From: Saposhnikovia divaricata
Taxonomy: Eukaryota; Streptophyta; Magnoliopsida; Apiales; Apiaceae
Reading direction: 5' to 3'
Length of the DNA stretch: 64,000 bases
Assembly: GCA_036435485.1 (NCBI GenBank)
Contig: CM071599.1
Coordinates: forward strand, 210,775,178-210,839,177
This document shows, one piece after another, positions 34,069 through 47,200 of this stretch. The position numbers were made by a program, and so were the translations under genes. Every line of letters begins with the position of its first letter. Position 1 is the first letter of the stretch. The notes below the pieces were generated by a model. It was not told the origin of the DNA. It worked only from the letters and a program-made list of their open reading frames with translations, and ran no database searches.

Positions 34069-36508
34069 CTGGTGCTCCGAATGTAGTAGTGGCTCGTAGC
34101 GGAATCCGACAATCTAAACAAAGTCAAGAAAACACGCGATTAATCCCCTATACGGTCCACTTATAACTCAATGCTCAGACACCTAAGCCAATCACAAATA
34201 AGGCACTAAGGGGTCCCTCTAGACTCGTACTAAGTCCATGTTAATAGACGAACACCTTAGTCATAAGTTTAGTCCGAAATTGATCCTCGAATTCATGCTT
34301 AACGTAAGATATTCTGTACATCTTACTAACCATTTATAGCTTCGATCTTTGCACCACTATGTTGCCTTGATAATTCTTAACAAGTTTCATGTTTTAGTCG
34401 ACTCGAAATTCCTCTTTTAACTTAGCCAAAACGGATGGTCAAAATAGTACCTCTAGAGTTGACTTTCCTGAGAATTACTATTCCGCAACTCGCATTCCAA
34501 CACTTTTAATAAATCACTAGAAATATCATTAAATACAAAACCACTTCTAAAATCATCTTTGGTATTTGTAATATTTATCATAAAACTCTTGATTCGAAAA
34601 CACGGGTCTAGATAGGTGAAATGTATTTTCGAAGTTGGGTCAACTGCGGATTTTTACTATTTGCACCACTTTTACTAAAATTATAACTCGATAACCGTTA
34701 ACTCAAATGACGAACCGTTTTCGCGTGCACGATCTAGAGAATGTCTAGAAGGTAACTAACTCAAGATTTGGCTCTGGTCAGAAGACCTATTTTTCGTATT
34801 TTACAAAACAGGGCAGGGTGTTTGCAATGAATAGTATCATCTCCTTAAAGGCTTTTCCACTTGCGCAACATCAGCTTAAGCATTTTTATAAAATTGGAAA
34901 ATAATGTTTTTAACTCGAAACCTTCACATAAACCTTGCTAACTGACCTTAGTATTTATCCTTAAAATTTCACATTCTATAACAACTATTAAGGGTCTCAA
35001 TCATAGCCTCAAAGTTGGTACTTTTCTACAGTTCCATTCCTCGAACAACTTTCACTAAAATGGTCATATCTCCTAAATCGTAAACTCTTTTGACATGATT
35101 CTTGCGGCCAAATAAACTAGACAACATTATCTACACAATATGGGCAGTGGTTACCATTTAAACAAATTTATGGTCTCGGGTGGCTACTGTTTTTAGGAGC
35201 TAACAAAATTTCGCCATTACGACGGCTATAACTCGAACATTTCCATTTTACAAACACTCTAAACAAACCATCAAGGCAAACCATACCTCCTCAACATCAA
35301 CCAACATCTATCAAGGACCCCTAAGGCCAGTGTTGAGATTAAAAACTACCACTCAACATTTTACATACCAAAACAAAGCCAAACATTCACTCAATCCACT
35401 AACATGAACTAATCTTGAAACAATCTCAAAACTTAACATATAACTCATAAAAATAAAAGGTAAGGTTAGGGTTTATACCTTCCTTGATGTCTTAACAACA
35501 CTAAAAATGCTTGGGAATCCTTAAACAAGCCTTGGATAGTCCTTAGGAAGCTTAAACTTGGACATTAAAACAAGAAAATAAGGTTAAGTTACTATTCATC
35601 ACTATTCACCCTCCTCTTTGAATGCATTTTTGACATAGCTAGGAATAATATGTGAAGCTCATATTTTAACCATACCTTAGTCTCCTCAAGACCTTTCTTT
35701 TAAGCTAAAGATCACCAAAAACAAATCTTGGGAGCTAGGGTTTTGAAAATGAATTATATGGAAGGGCCGAATGGAATAAAAATGGGAGTTCTTGCTCTTT
35801 TCTCTCTTTTGACCTTTGTTGACTAGTTGGTAGATGATTTGTGTGAGATTTGTGATACACACCAGCTGGTAATACTCTCTTGAATCCCTTTGATACATGT
35901 GTCAAGCTTGTGTGGTGCAAAAAGAAGGCATTGTTCCTATAAGAACACATCACCACTTCACTTGTTTTTGATTTTATTGATTTTCTTTTCCACCAATTCA
36001 CTTAATATACTTCAATTGATGATCTTGCGTGGTATTTAATCTTGTCATGTGTTCAATCCATAATCCATAATTCGTTCGCTTTATCGCTTACTCTCGTTAT
36101 AAAGTTCTATCGATTCCTAGAATGTTCGTTATACTAACTCAGGGGTTTCCGTTCTAAATCCTTAAATCACATTTAATAAAATAGTAAACTATAAAATCCT
36201 TGAATCCTCAAATTAAATATACCACTTGTCTCGCATTGACATGCTCTTCACTGCCCGGTCAAATATTTTATAAAAATAAAGTTTGAAATTTCTGAATTCC
36301 GATTGCGTTTACATACACTTATTTACATCGTAGATCACTAATATAACCTCGAAATATCCATTTCCTATCCCGTACATAGGGTGACAGGTAAAATTTTCTT
36401 AGTCCCCAAAATCACTATTCATCTATAAATTTACTATTCATCCATGCAAAGCACTATTCATCCCAAAAATGGAATTTTTTCTCAAGTACAGAAATTAGGG
36501 TTATTACA
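34069..36508 (-). repeat. Gypsy relic 5' LTR, outer part (LTR-A)
   Basis: Continuation of 17019-18463. It ends GGGTTATTACA at 36508, the same ending as the solo LTR at 62311. It has a minus-strand TATAAA at 35472-35477 and ACTATTCATC repeats near 36412-36462, matching the position of the 20-bp repeats in E1 and E2. Frames at about 35686-36001 overlap each other and show no known motif. Confidence 0.8.
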
Positions 36509-37289
36509 ATTAGAATCGGAATTCCATGCTCTAGAATCCTATACCAAATTTATACCAGTTCTATTGCCGGATTGTAAACCCCCAATTCGTTCAAAATTAT
36601 CAGGTGAATTCCATTTTTCCGGCTAGCTCTATTTCACTTCATTCGGTCATCTCCGGGCATTTTTCATTGACATTCTACACACCATTAGATTCGTGTTTCG
36701 ACGATCTACAATCCTATACCATTTTTAAACAACGTCTAATGCTAGATATTAAACCTCCTACTGGAGAGACTTCGTCGGAGAGAGAGCTACGTGGGATACG
36801 CCTCTCCCAACAGTGTATCCCGTAGGTATTTGTGGTAGTGATTTTGAAAACGAGTATTTTGGTCAGTGGGGTAGTAAAAAAAGATATTTTGGGCATTCTT
36901 TCATCCTTTTCATATTATAATTATTTTTTCTAAAATTCAATTCTAATACAACCTTTTTTAATTATATCATTTTTAGATTATATATTTTTTAATATGATAT
37001 AATCTTGATTGTCTATTTTTATAAATATTAGATTCAACGGTTGAGATTATTTTAGTAGTACACTGACCAAAATTATGGATAAAATCTCCTTTACGCTTAT
37101 TATATATAAGGATATAATGTATGTATGTATATTGATTTATAATTTAAATATGAATCAGATATCATTTGTCATTTAATTGTATATTTATAATTGTCAATTA
37201 CATTTTTTATCGTTAAATTATATAAAACTTGTTTTTTAGACAATTTTGTCCTGATTTATATAATAAAATTTATAATTTCAAAAAAAAAA
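36509..37289. other. Unassigned sequence between two repeats
   Basis: 36509-36900 is less AT-rich than its surroundings. It holds a repeated 'AATCCTATACCA' (36534 and 36710 regions) and a 29-bp inverted repeat GGGATAC...GTATCCC at 36793-36821. Frames on both strands are short and unrecognised. 36900-37289 is plain AT-rich DNA. The 5-bp sequence ATTAG after 36508 could be the relic's target duplication, but its partner is lost. Confidence 0.5.
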
Positions 37290-38307
37290 GAAATAATGAC
37301 ATTTTTATTCATTTTTTACCAAAATATCAACGCACGCAACAGGTGGCCAAAATTACTCACCTGTTACGCATTTGCCAACTGCATAACAAAAAGAAACACC
37401 TATTACGCATCTTTGAAATGCATAACCAAAAAAAAAAAAAAAAAACCCATGCCCCAGATGCGTAATAGCTTAATACCAAAACCTAAAATGCGTCATAACT
37501 ATATTACACTTACTACAAATGCGTAATAAATATATCACACTTACTATAAATGCGTAATACACTTATAATACCCATATATACAATATTTGGGGTTAAATAG
37601 TTTCCATTAGGGGTTCAACTGGTTCTAATATTTGGAGTATAGAAATATTAATTTTCTAATTAAAATTTTTAAATTTAGCTGTATTCTCTTACGGGTTCAA
37701 CGGTTAATCTTTGGGGTTGAATTTTTCCATTTCGGGTTTTAAAAATATTCAGAATGAAAAATAAATCGTATACGGATTAAGGGTTTAGGACCCAAAACCC
37801 TAATTTATCTTGATTTTTAAAAATTCGGGGCTGGCCCCCGATTTTTAACAATCAGGTCGTCGGACTCATTGCAATTTTCAAATTTTTAATTAGAATTTTT
37901 TAATTTATCTGTATTTACTTAGGGGTTCAACGGTTAACCTTTGAGGTTCAATTTTTTCCATTTGAATTTTAGAAATATGCAGAATGCCGAATAAACCGTA
38001 TACGGACTTAGGGTTTAGGACCGAACCCTTAAAAATCAGGCCCTCAATTTTTTAAAAATCAGGCCGACGGACTCATTAAAAAAACATAATTAAAATTGAC
38101 CATTTGATTATAAGTTTTTTACAAATACATATTTGCAAGAAAAAAAATCAAGGTAACACCTTAATAAACTGTACGTATTACTCGCATGTTGAATACGTAA
38201 AAAATGTGATGTTATCCACCATTGAAATGCATAATATATCCTTTTAATATACATGAATAGAAAATACATGCATTAAGCTCTTGCCAAATGCATAATAACT
38301 ATAATTC
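37290..38307. repeat. Second copy of the palindrome-rich repeat, truncated
   Basis: It shares the 'ACATTTTTATTCATTTTTTACC' type start (in parts), palindromes such as 37363-37387 and 37402-37426, and the 'GGGTTAAATAGTTTCCATT' and 'GGTTCAACGGTTAA' segments with 13089-14710. It stops at about 38307 where LTR-like sequence begins, so the right end is missing. Confidence 0.75.
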
Positions 38308-40492
38308 GTTTAACATCCCAACAAATGCGGGGTACCTCAAATAATAAATAAACTCCTCAAAGATATTGATATCCGCACTCTTCCCAATAAGTAACCTACC
38401 TAAATAAGATAACCTGCCGGGAAGAATAAGAAATATAAAGAACCGGCAGTGAGCGAAAGGCTCATATATGAATATATAACGAATCACAAGCTGAACAAAT
38501 CAAATAGCTGAACAAGTTAAGAATAAAAATGATTATCTGAATAAAAGAACAATGAGACATAGCGAATGAGATAATAGAAAGTAGATACTCAACTCACAAT
38601 ATAAAAATAAACGCTTTCAAATCAAAATAAACTTACTCTAACAAATAATCATATCACTTACGCATAATTAACACATTATAACCAAAGACATAACCGATAA
38701 AATATAATCTAACTCTTACACATACACATACACTTACAAATAATATCCAAAATAATTAATCTTACCATTTACACATAATAATCAGCAAAATTATTATCAA
38801 AAACAAAACTTTACTTACTGACACGGGAGATAATCTTACAGGAAGTCCTACATTTTCGGTCATCCAGAATATGTAGTCATCAAAACTTACAGGGGCTTGC
38901 ATAGCACAAGCAAATGCTACCCAAAATCTTACAGGGGCTTGCACGACAAAAAGCACAATGCTACCCAAATGGCCAAACATACACAATAGTCATGACTATA
39001 CGTGTCCCATAACATCGGCGACACGCCCATACTATTTAAATACACCGCATAGGGGGTGCCAAGCACGAGATTCTCTCCACTCATGACGGAGTCTTACAAT
39101 ATCTCCCAAATCATAAAAAATCACAAATAACTTACATATAACTTACACATAACTTACTCCATAGAGATGTCTCAAAATCATACTTATATCATAAATAATC
39201 AAAAACACGTTGATCTAACATCACTAAACTAAATATAAAACAAAATAGACTATAGAAGCTAAAAATCAGAACTGACCAGTCCCAAAGAAAGGTAATTTAC
39301 TCTATAAATATGAACTCAAATGAAAAACTATAAAACACAGAACTTGTAGGGGATTCCGAGACCTTTCCATAATGGTAGGGGTTGTTAAAAACGGAGAGGC
39401 AACGAATTCAGAAACAATGAAAATGCGGACTGCAATAACAGAATAAGGCACTGATCACAGTAGTATTTCGATATTTAAGACATCGAAATCACAAAATTGG
39501 TCAGTGGAACATAAATACAAAACACGGAGGTTGAAACGAGCTTTCCAGAATGGTATCGCTCATAATTATTGAACAAATATACAATTTACTATGAATTTAC
39601 GAAGTTAGGACATGCAAACAGGAATCAACACATTAAATAACAAAAATGCAGATTTTGACCAACATAAAAGCAGAATTTCACAAAACACAGAGAATGAAAG
39701 TTGTTGATAATTCAAATATCTTTCCATAGAGTCCAATAACATAATGTTCTGATGAATAACGAATCAGATACGAATTTTACAAGAAATCAGAATTGGTAGG
39801 AATCGAACATACAAATTTCGAATAATGATACGAATATAAAGAGTAAATAAAACATATCCGTACCATAAAGTCTAATAATTATTATTGTGGAACAAAAACT
39901 AGGTTACGAATTGCGGCTAGGGTTTGAGTGTGTTTAATGCAAAGGGGGTTGATGAGCTTCGAGCTTTAATTGTTGTTTCCGTGTTCGAGACTAATCGGTC
40001 CTCACAGAGTGCCTACGTATCTCGTATTGAGAATCAAGCCAAAAACGTAGTTCTAGGTGATGGTGCCCTCGAGGCTATGGCGGCGAGAGCTCACCTAGGA
40101 CGCAGTGGCTTGTATGTCCTTATTCGAGGATTAAGCCAAAACGTTGTTCTGAGATGAAGGATCAGGTCCTTTATATAGGCTCAGGGAGCCTTAGAATTAT
40201 GGTAGGATTTGGATACTTGGTGGCAAGCCACCGCCTTGAGGAAGGTTCTAGACTCCTTCCTTGTAGGAGTCTGTTTCCATATCGAATTGGGTGCCTTGGA
40301 GGCTAAGTCTTGTAGGAATAGTATCCTTATCTGATGCTTATTGCTGAGCTGTTAATATCCCTTAACATTAATTACGAAATTAATATTAAAATAGGGTTTG
40401 GGCCCCACAAATGGCCCCCACGTTTGGACCATGTTGGGTCTAATTAATGCAACATTAAATGTGTCTTTTGGGCTTACTTTTAGCCCATATCA
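38308..40492 (-). repeat. Putative LTR of a Tat-lineage element
   Basis: The right end ...GCCCATATCA (40492) is followed by TTTGACCCCCAAC, which on the minus strand is a purine-rich tract (GTTGGGGGTCAAA) before TGATATGGGC. The left limit is a guess, where 'TAACATCCCAAC' begins. A minus-strand TATA box sits at 40168-40179. A ~45-bp duplication ('CTTACAGGGGCTTGCA') occurs at about 38887-38970. The 77-aa frame at 39924-40157 is not supported. It could instead be two different LTR pieces joined near 39.9 kb. Confidence 0.45.
40168..40179 (-). promoter_or_regulatory. TATA box in the putative Tat LTR
   Basis: CCTATATAAAGG on the minus strand. The next ~250 bp are GC-richer, as expected of a transcribed leader. 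Confidence 0.55.
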
Positions 40493-40680
40493 TTTGACCC
40501 CCAACTTCCAGGAAAACTGATCAGGTTTTCCTTCAAGTTATAACGGCCTTTACTCGAGGCTCGGGTCAGGGTCTATCTTTATACACTAGTGTTTCACGAA
40601 TATTGTCTTGATGTAAAGTGTGGAGCGACCGACGCGTTTACGACAATGTTAAGCAAATGTTACTTGGTACTAACAATGTT
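40493..40680 (-). other. Tat element 3' untranslated region, unique part
   Basis: Sequence between the presumed polypurine tract and the tandem arrays; no coding sequence seen. Confidence 0.4.
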
Positions 40681-41120
40681 TAAACGATGTTAAACGACCT
40701 AAAACGGCACTAATCGATGCTAATCGACTCTAATCGGTGCTAATCGGAACTAATCGATACTAATCGGTGCTACTCGGCACTAATCGGTGCTACTCGGCAC
40801 TAATCGATGCTAATCGGTGCTACTCGGCACTAATCGATGCTAATCGACTCTAATCGGTGCTAATCGGCACTAATCGATACTAATCGGTGCTACTCGGCAC
40901 TAATCGGTGCTACTCGGCACTAATCGATGCTACTCGGCACTAATCGATGCTAATCGGTGCTACTCGGCACTAATCGGTGCTACCCGACATTAATCAATGC
41001 TAATCGACTCTAATCGGTGCTACTCGGCATTAATCGATGCGAATCGACTCTAATCGGTGCTAGTCGGCACTAATCGGCGCTACTCGGCACTAATCGATGC
41101 TAATCGGCACTAATCGAAGT
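40681..41120. repeat. 10-bp tandem array (TAATCGGTGC type)
   Basis: About 42 imperfect 10-bp units (TAATCGATGC, TAATCGACTC, TAATCGGTGC, TACTCGGCAC and variants), with higher-order 20-40 bp patterns. Confidence 0.92.
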
Positions 41121-41160
41121 CACATTGATTGGCCGAAAAAGACCCGGAACAGCTGCAGCC

Positions 41161-41560
41161 ACCCCATAGTCAGCTGCCAGGAGGTCCTGGTCGGCTGCCA
41201 GGAGGTCCTGGTCGGCTGCCAAGAGGTCCTGGTCGGCTGACAGGAGGTCCTGGTCGGCTGACAGGAGGTCCTGGTCGGCCTGACCCCTCCAATGGCAACT
41301 GGTCGGCTGACGGGAGGTCCTGGTCGACTGACGGGAGGTCCTGGTCGGCTGACTGGAGGTCCTGGTCGGCTGCCAGGAGGTCCTGGTCGGCTGCCAGGAG
41401 GTCCTGGTCGGCTGACAGGAGGTCCTGGTCGGCCTGACCCCTTCAATGTCACCTGGTCGGCTGCCAGGAGGTCCTGGTCGGCTGACAGGTGCACCTTGGC
41501 GGATGACAGGTGCACCTTGACGGATGACAGGTGCACCTTGACGGATGACAGGGGCTCCAT
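41161..41560. repeat. 21-bp tandem array (GGTCGGCTGACAGGAGGTCCT)
   Basis: About 18-19 units in two blocks interrupted by 'CCTGACCCCT' spacers; the last few are a GGTGCACCTTG variant. Because 21 is a multiple of three, several frames stay open on both strands, which explains the 99-149 aa repeat-peptide frames. They are not genes. Confidence 0.92.
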
Positions 41561-41810
41561 GTTGACCAAAACGGCACTAAACGGCGCTTAAATGATATTC
41601 AACCTATGCTAAACGACGTTAAATGGCGCAAGACGACACTAAACGGTGCTAATCAGCCCTAGACGTCATTTAATTTATGACGTTAAATGATATAAGACGG
41701 CACTAAACGGTGCTAATCGATGCTACACGACGCTAAATTTAAGAATCGGAACCATCAATCGGCCCAACCAACTGACGGGAAGTGTTGGGAGGTCGGCCAG
41801 ACCCCTTCAA
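41561..41810. other. Spacer between tandem arrays
   Basis: Contains scattered 10-bp-type units (ACTAAACGGTGC and similar) and a transition into 21-bp-type sequence; no gene. Confidence 0.6.
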
Positions 41811-42150
41811 TGGCACCTGGTCGGCTGACAGGAGGTCCTGGTCGCCTGCCAGGTGCTCTTGGTCGGTTGGGACCTTCCAAGGTTGCAGAAAACTTCGTGA
41901 GCTTCGCGTGGACTGTAAGATCGTCCAAATCTGATACCCGGAGCTCAAGATATGGCCCAAACAGCGTTGAAAGGTCCTTCAATGGAACCTGGTCGGCTGA
42001 CATGAGGTCCTGGTCTGCCACCAGGTGCTCCTGGTCGGCTGGGACCTTCCAAGGTTGTAGAAAACTTCGTGAGCTTCGCGTGGACTGTAAGATCGTCCAA
42101 ATTTGATACCCGGAGTTCAAGATATGGCCCAAACAGCGTTGAAAGGTCCG
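41811..42150. repeat. 172-bp tandem duplication
   Basis: Two copies, with 'CTTCCAAGGTTG' at 41874 and 42046. Each combines 21-bp-type units with a conserved ~110-bp segment ('AAACTTCGTGAGCTTCGCG' to 'AAACAGCGTTGAAAGGTCC'). Confidence 0.88.
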
Positions 42151-42242
42151 GTACCGGCTTGCCATGAGATCCAGATCGGCCACCATGAGGTCCTTGGTCG
42201 GCCAATGGTGCCAAGAGGTCGGCTTGACCCCTCCTCGGGAGG

Positions 42243-42595
42243 CTGGTCGGCTGACATGAAGTCCTTGGCCGGTCAGGGCTGACATGAGGTCGGCCTGAGC
42301 CCTCCTTGGACGGCTGGTCGGCTGACATGAAGTCCTTGGCCGATCAGGGCTGACATGAGGTCGGCCTGACCCTTCCTTGGACGGCTGGTCGGCTGACATG
42401 AGGTCCTTGGCCGGTCAGGGCTAACATGAGGTCGGCCTGACCCCTCCTTGGACGGCTGGTCGGCTGACATGAGGTCCATGGCCGGCCACGGCTGACAAGA
42501 GGTCGGCCTGACCCTCCTTGGATGGCTGGTCGGCTGTCATGAGGTCCTTGGCCTTGTCTTGGGTGCCTTGTCGTGCCTCTCGGAGCTTTTTTGCA
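42243..42595. repeat. 70-71 bp tandem array, five units
   Basis: Units start at 42243, 42313, 42384, 42455 and 42525 with CTGGTCGGCTGACATGA (the last with GTCATGA). Open frames of 68-214 aa across this array on the minus strand are repeat artefacts. Confidence 0.92.
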
Positions 42596-42638
42596 ATATC
42601 TGAATTCTCGGTCTTGAATCATGACCTTGACCGTTGGC

Positions 42639-42643
42639 TGTAG
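42639..42643. other. Solo LTR target-site duplication, left copy
   Basis: TGTAG before TGTGACAGCCCC; the matching copy is at 62312-62316. Confidence 0.9.
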
Positions 42644-44252
42644 TGTGACAGCCCCAAATCCGGGGTCAATAATCCGGGCCATCACGGACCAATTTCCATT
42701 CAACATCAATATCTCTTGGATCTTTTTTTTATAACAATTAATACTTATGCAATTGACCCCGCAATAATACACACACACACACACACACCAGTCATATGCT
42801 CAGAGAACAACATTCACCATAATAAAAGTTTAGAGTTAAACAGTTATTACAAACCAGGATCACACTTAACTACATTGCTGAATAATACTTCGACATGAGG
42901 CATTTCAACAATTAAAAGTTTATTACATGCTTACACACTTAATTATACATAAGTTCTCAGAACCCGACTGCATCTACGCTACCTCAGGAATCGGTGCTAG
43001 CGTGCTCTCAGAAGGTCGCCTTCCCCCTACCCTCTTGCGGGGCGTTCTGCGTAGTATCGGCATACCTAGCTGTATATAGATAAGTAGCAAGAGTGAGCTA
43101 TAATAGCTCAGCAAGATAATATTGTAAACTGGAAATCAACATTTTAACATATATGCATATATGTATAATCGGAAACCAATTATAAACCTTACAGAAGGAT
43201 AAAATCTTTATTTAATAATACATCATCCACTTACTATTATAAGAAAAGAAATCTAGGATAATATAGTATCAGTTTCTCTTCTTAATTAATATAGCAATCA
43301 GTATACCCTTTCGGTGTAATATTTGAAGATACTATGGATATTTGAACAAATCTCTCACAATCATCTTCTCATTTTCTTCTTATGCAACAATTATATAAAT
43401 TAGTATAAAATCAGTTTCTCTTCATCTGTAACAATAATTTCGTCATTTCATATCATTATTCTGATTTCAATATAGAAATCTGAAAAACCATTTTCAATTC
43501 TTTCTTTCAAGTTTTGGGGATTTTCACTGTTGCCGAATACGTAAGGACGATGATCAGTCGCCCTCCGTACCCGTCCTTTTTACTACCGGTAGAAGGAATG
43601 AAGGCCACCTGCTAACATCATCCCTGGAGGAAGGCCACCTGCTAACATCCTCCCTTGGCATCTTCGTGCCGAATCATATAATGAATGCTAGACTATGTCG
43701 CACACAGCCCTGACACAGCCTCTTACGCAAGTTTGTTGCTAATCCCCCTTTTTATAAAATCATTATTCCATTTATCAACACCATTTCACATTTCCATTCC
43801 CGTATATCATTTCCATCTCCATTTATTATTACTCATATCATTTCCATTCTCGCACATTATTTCTATAAAATATATATAACATAACACTTTGATTATGATT
43901 CAGATATCTCTTTTCTATTCAAGAAATCAAATATGCTTTTATATTCATAAAATATTCCGTCTATTTAAGAGTAGTAAATAATAACCAAATAATATTCATT
44001 AAACCACTAATACTCAAAAAGAATATTTATAATATAGCATTATAAACCATATAACCCTAGATAACAACTGATACCATTCTCTTTCATATCTCTTTTACCC
44101 TAGAGCATATTCGTTCCATACGTAATCCTCTCTATATTCATTTTTCAGAAATCATATCCATCTCTCTTTAATTTCCCAAAATCAGGGGAATATATTCTTT
44201 GCAATATAGCAACAAAAGCATCACATATACACACATATATATATATATATTC
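42644..44252 (-). repeat. Solo LTR-B, left part
   Basis: It starts TGTGACAGCCCC and continues at 59867-62311 after the E2 insertion; total ~4.05 kb. Neither flank has a primer site or polypurine tract, and the TGTAG duplication is exact, so this is a solo LTR left by LTR-LTR recombination. It carries GATGATCAGTC (43549-43559), the CTACCGGTAG block (43579-43597) and a (CA)n run at 42769-42788. Confidence 0.88.
44248..44252. other. E2 target-site duplication, left copy
   Basis: TATTC at the end of an AT run, matched at 59862-59866. Confidence 0.88.
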
Positions 44253-47200
44253 TGTAACACCCCCAGATCCGGGGTCCGGGATCCGGTGGTTACGGTTTCC
44301 AATTCTATCCATAACAATTGAACTTTCCTTAACATAAAATAAATTACGTCTCTATAACCCAGCACAACAATATAAAACACACCCGTTATAGTCCCAGAGA
44401 TGAAATCAGAGTAACAATCAAATTTTTATTAATCGCATTATGAGTTCTTACAATCCAGAAGAATTTCAATATAAATACATACTCTTTGCCATCCATTTAC
44501 ATAAGTCATACTAGACCATATTTTTGGTACTTGAAAGAATAAATATACCCTACCAATAGCTTCTTCTTCAGCTCTGGTAGTCTCATCGTCCTCGCCCGCG
44601 TCGAGTGCGCCTTGTGCGAGTCATCTGGTCTAGCTGTTGTTGTGATATAATAATAAAGCAAGGGTGAACAATAGCCCACCAACAATAATATATAACTGAA
44701 CGATAAGGTATAACAGTTCAAAAGTATCTTTCAAACCATATGCTATGCATTTACGGAAATGATGCCAGTATAATATGAACGATGAAGTTACAAGGTAACT
44801 TAAAGTATTTGTTTGTAGAAATATCTGCTACATCAAAGTAAGCGAGATGTTCTTATTGTTATTAAGAAGAGGAACTTGCAAGAAAAGGTTGCAATTCCAG
44901 TTATGACACTTTCCAACTCTGCCAACAGTAATCATGTTGCAGGAAATAAATAAATTTGGATGATGAACCAATGATGGAGTATTCACCGCGCCCGCTGTTC
45001 CAATCTTGATGATCAGTCGAGATCGTACAACTCAATTTAGATTTACTACCGGTAGAAGGAAGAACTGACGGCTTTACTTGTATACCGCCTTACTAGCTCT
45101 CCCCGGCCAACGGTTGGGCCAAAGGGGATGGACCGGCGCTACTCGGCCTCTTACACGACTACTAGTTCAAATAGAATTCATGATACTGAATGTAACGTTC
45201 GTCCCCCTTTCCCCAAGTATAATACTTGTTGATAAGACTCCACAAAGTAGTCATATCTAGTTGGAAAGGAAAATTTACCAATAACTCCCAAGCTATTGCT
45301 TGGTAACGGATATCAACTTGTTCTAGTAATCTTACCCCTCGAAAGATGAGAAGGTAAGCAATGACTTAATAAGTCAACAGCACCCGAGTTGCGGGTGAAG
45401 GGAATACTTTATGACCGGGAAGTCGACAAGATAAATAACATTTTCCAAGTAAGGTTCCCTTATTATTAAGGAGATAGACTCAAAGAAGAATGATGTCTGA
45501 GAACCTTTCTTGATATAAGATTAATAATAATATGACTTCGAAATATTTTCTGTAATAATCGAAGAAAATAAACCTTATCGAGGTTATTCTAAGTATGGAA
45601 TAAATATTCAGAGAATATTTATTGAGTTAAAATATTTAAAGAATATTTGGGAATATGAAAGAATATCTTAAATCAGAGTATTTCTCAAAATAATCCCTGA
45701 AGAAATATCAGGAGAATATTTATTGAATAAATAAATATTTAAATGAATATTCAAAACAATATTCATTAATTAATAAGACCTGAAAAGAATATTTAAGGTA
45801 ACATTCATAATTAATTAGGAATTTAAATGAATATTCAAAAGTAATATTCATTTAATGAATAATATCCTAAATGAATATCAAGTAATATTCATTTAGTAAT
45901 CCAAGCCTTAAGGAATATTCGAGATAATATTCGATAATTAAATCAAGCTTCAGATGAATATTAAAATAATATTCATCAAGTATTTAATATCTTAAATGAA
46001 TATTCAAAAGTAATATTTATTTAATAAAATAATATTCTAAAAGAATATCCAAATAATATTCATTTAATAGTCTCATCTTTAGAAGAATATTCGAAATAAT
46101 AGTCGAAAATCAATTCGACTCTGAATGAATATTGAGAAATATTATTCGTTGAATAGTTACGTGCAAATAATTATTTGAAGTAAGGATCGTTAAAATAATT
46201 AGTCTCGAACGAATATTCAAATAATATTCGTCGCCCAAATAATAGAAAATATTTACTTAAATATTTTCCTCCGAGGTAATCTCGATATATCAAGGAATAT
46301 TGACTCCCGGTCTATTTTTGATTAATAAGATATATACGCCCTTCTATGAGGGTCTTACAATAACCGGCTTATAACTGATATATAACTATCTAGCTTATAA
46401 GCCAACAATAACATTCAGGGAACAAGTATATCAATTCAACTTGAAAGTAGGCATGCATGCAATGGCATATGTATATCAGCAATCATATATATATATTATT
46501 CAATCACAACAACAGCCTAAAAGAAGGGAATTGAAATTGCCTGGTAGTCGAGTACGGTAAGGGGTAGTGGTAGCGGGTCCCGGTTCAGCTTGGTGATCTA
46601 TAAATAGCCAAGGCATTCGAGATTAATCACTTAACATATTAAAAGTTAAGTTATACCTAATTCGAAACACGTTCTCGAGTTATCTCGTTATACCCCTTTT
46701 AGTGGATTACTTTTATCACTGATCCGACCCGACATTCGTTCGTTAATACGACATGTCATTGTACTTATACTTGGGACATACTTAAGTCATATGAGTTCTA
46801 AGGTCGATCGTTACGAACCAATACTATACTCCGAGTTTTATCGCCCGTTTTCTAAGTGTTTTACCGAAGTTATAAAAGAGTCGTCTTTTAGGGGTTCGTT
46901 CGCGTTTAACCTCGACTCGAACATTTTTAATAAATCGAAAAATGATCCTTTTGACATACGGTTTTCTTTCACACCTTCCCTTTTACCTCTAGTATTTATT
47001 TACCAAGATTCGCCATGACGTTACATAGTTTACGAGGGTTCAATTACAGTTACGAACTTTCGTTTACGGATTCGAACTACTTTTGGTAATTTGGTCATAA
47101 ATCCTAAACCGTAAGTCCGTTTCACGTGATCTTTATATCAAAACGAAGCTTAGAACATTACCTATCCTATCATGGCAGATAAGGTCTCTGGACAGTAGGG

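Noticed and set aside
37400..38300. Regularly spaced palindromes considered as a CRISPR array
   Set aside because: Spacing and spacer length are irregular, repeats are imperfect palindromes and the context is a plant nuclear genome without cas genes.
39924..40157. 77-aa frame near the putative Tat LTR promoter
   Set aside because: It is antisense to the element, in leader-like sequence, with no recognisable motif.
41120..42784. Long frames (99-214 aa) on both strands across the tandem arrays, with repeated Pro/Arg/Gly-rich peptides
   Set aside because: They arise because 21-bp units preserve frame; they overlap each other on both strands and have no start context, non-repeat domain or known family.
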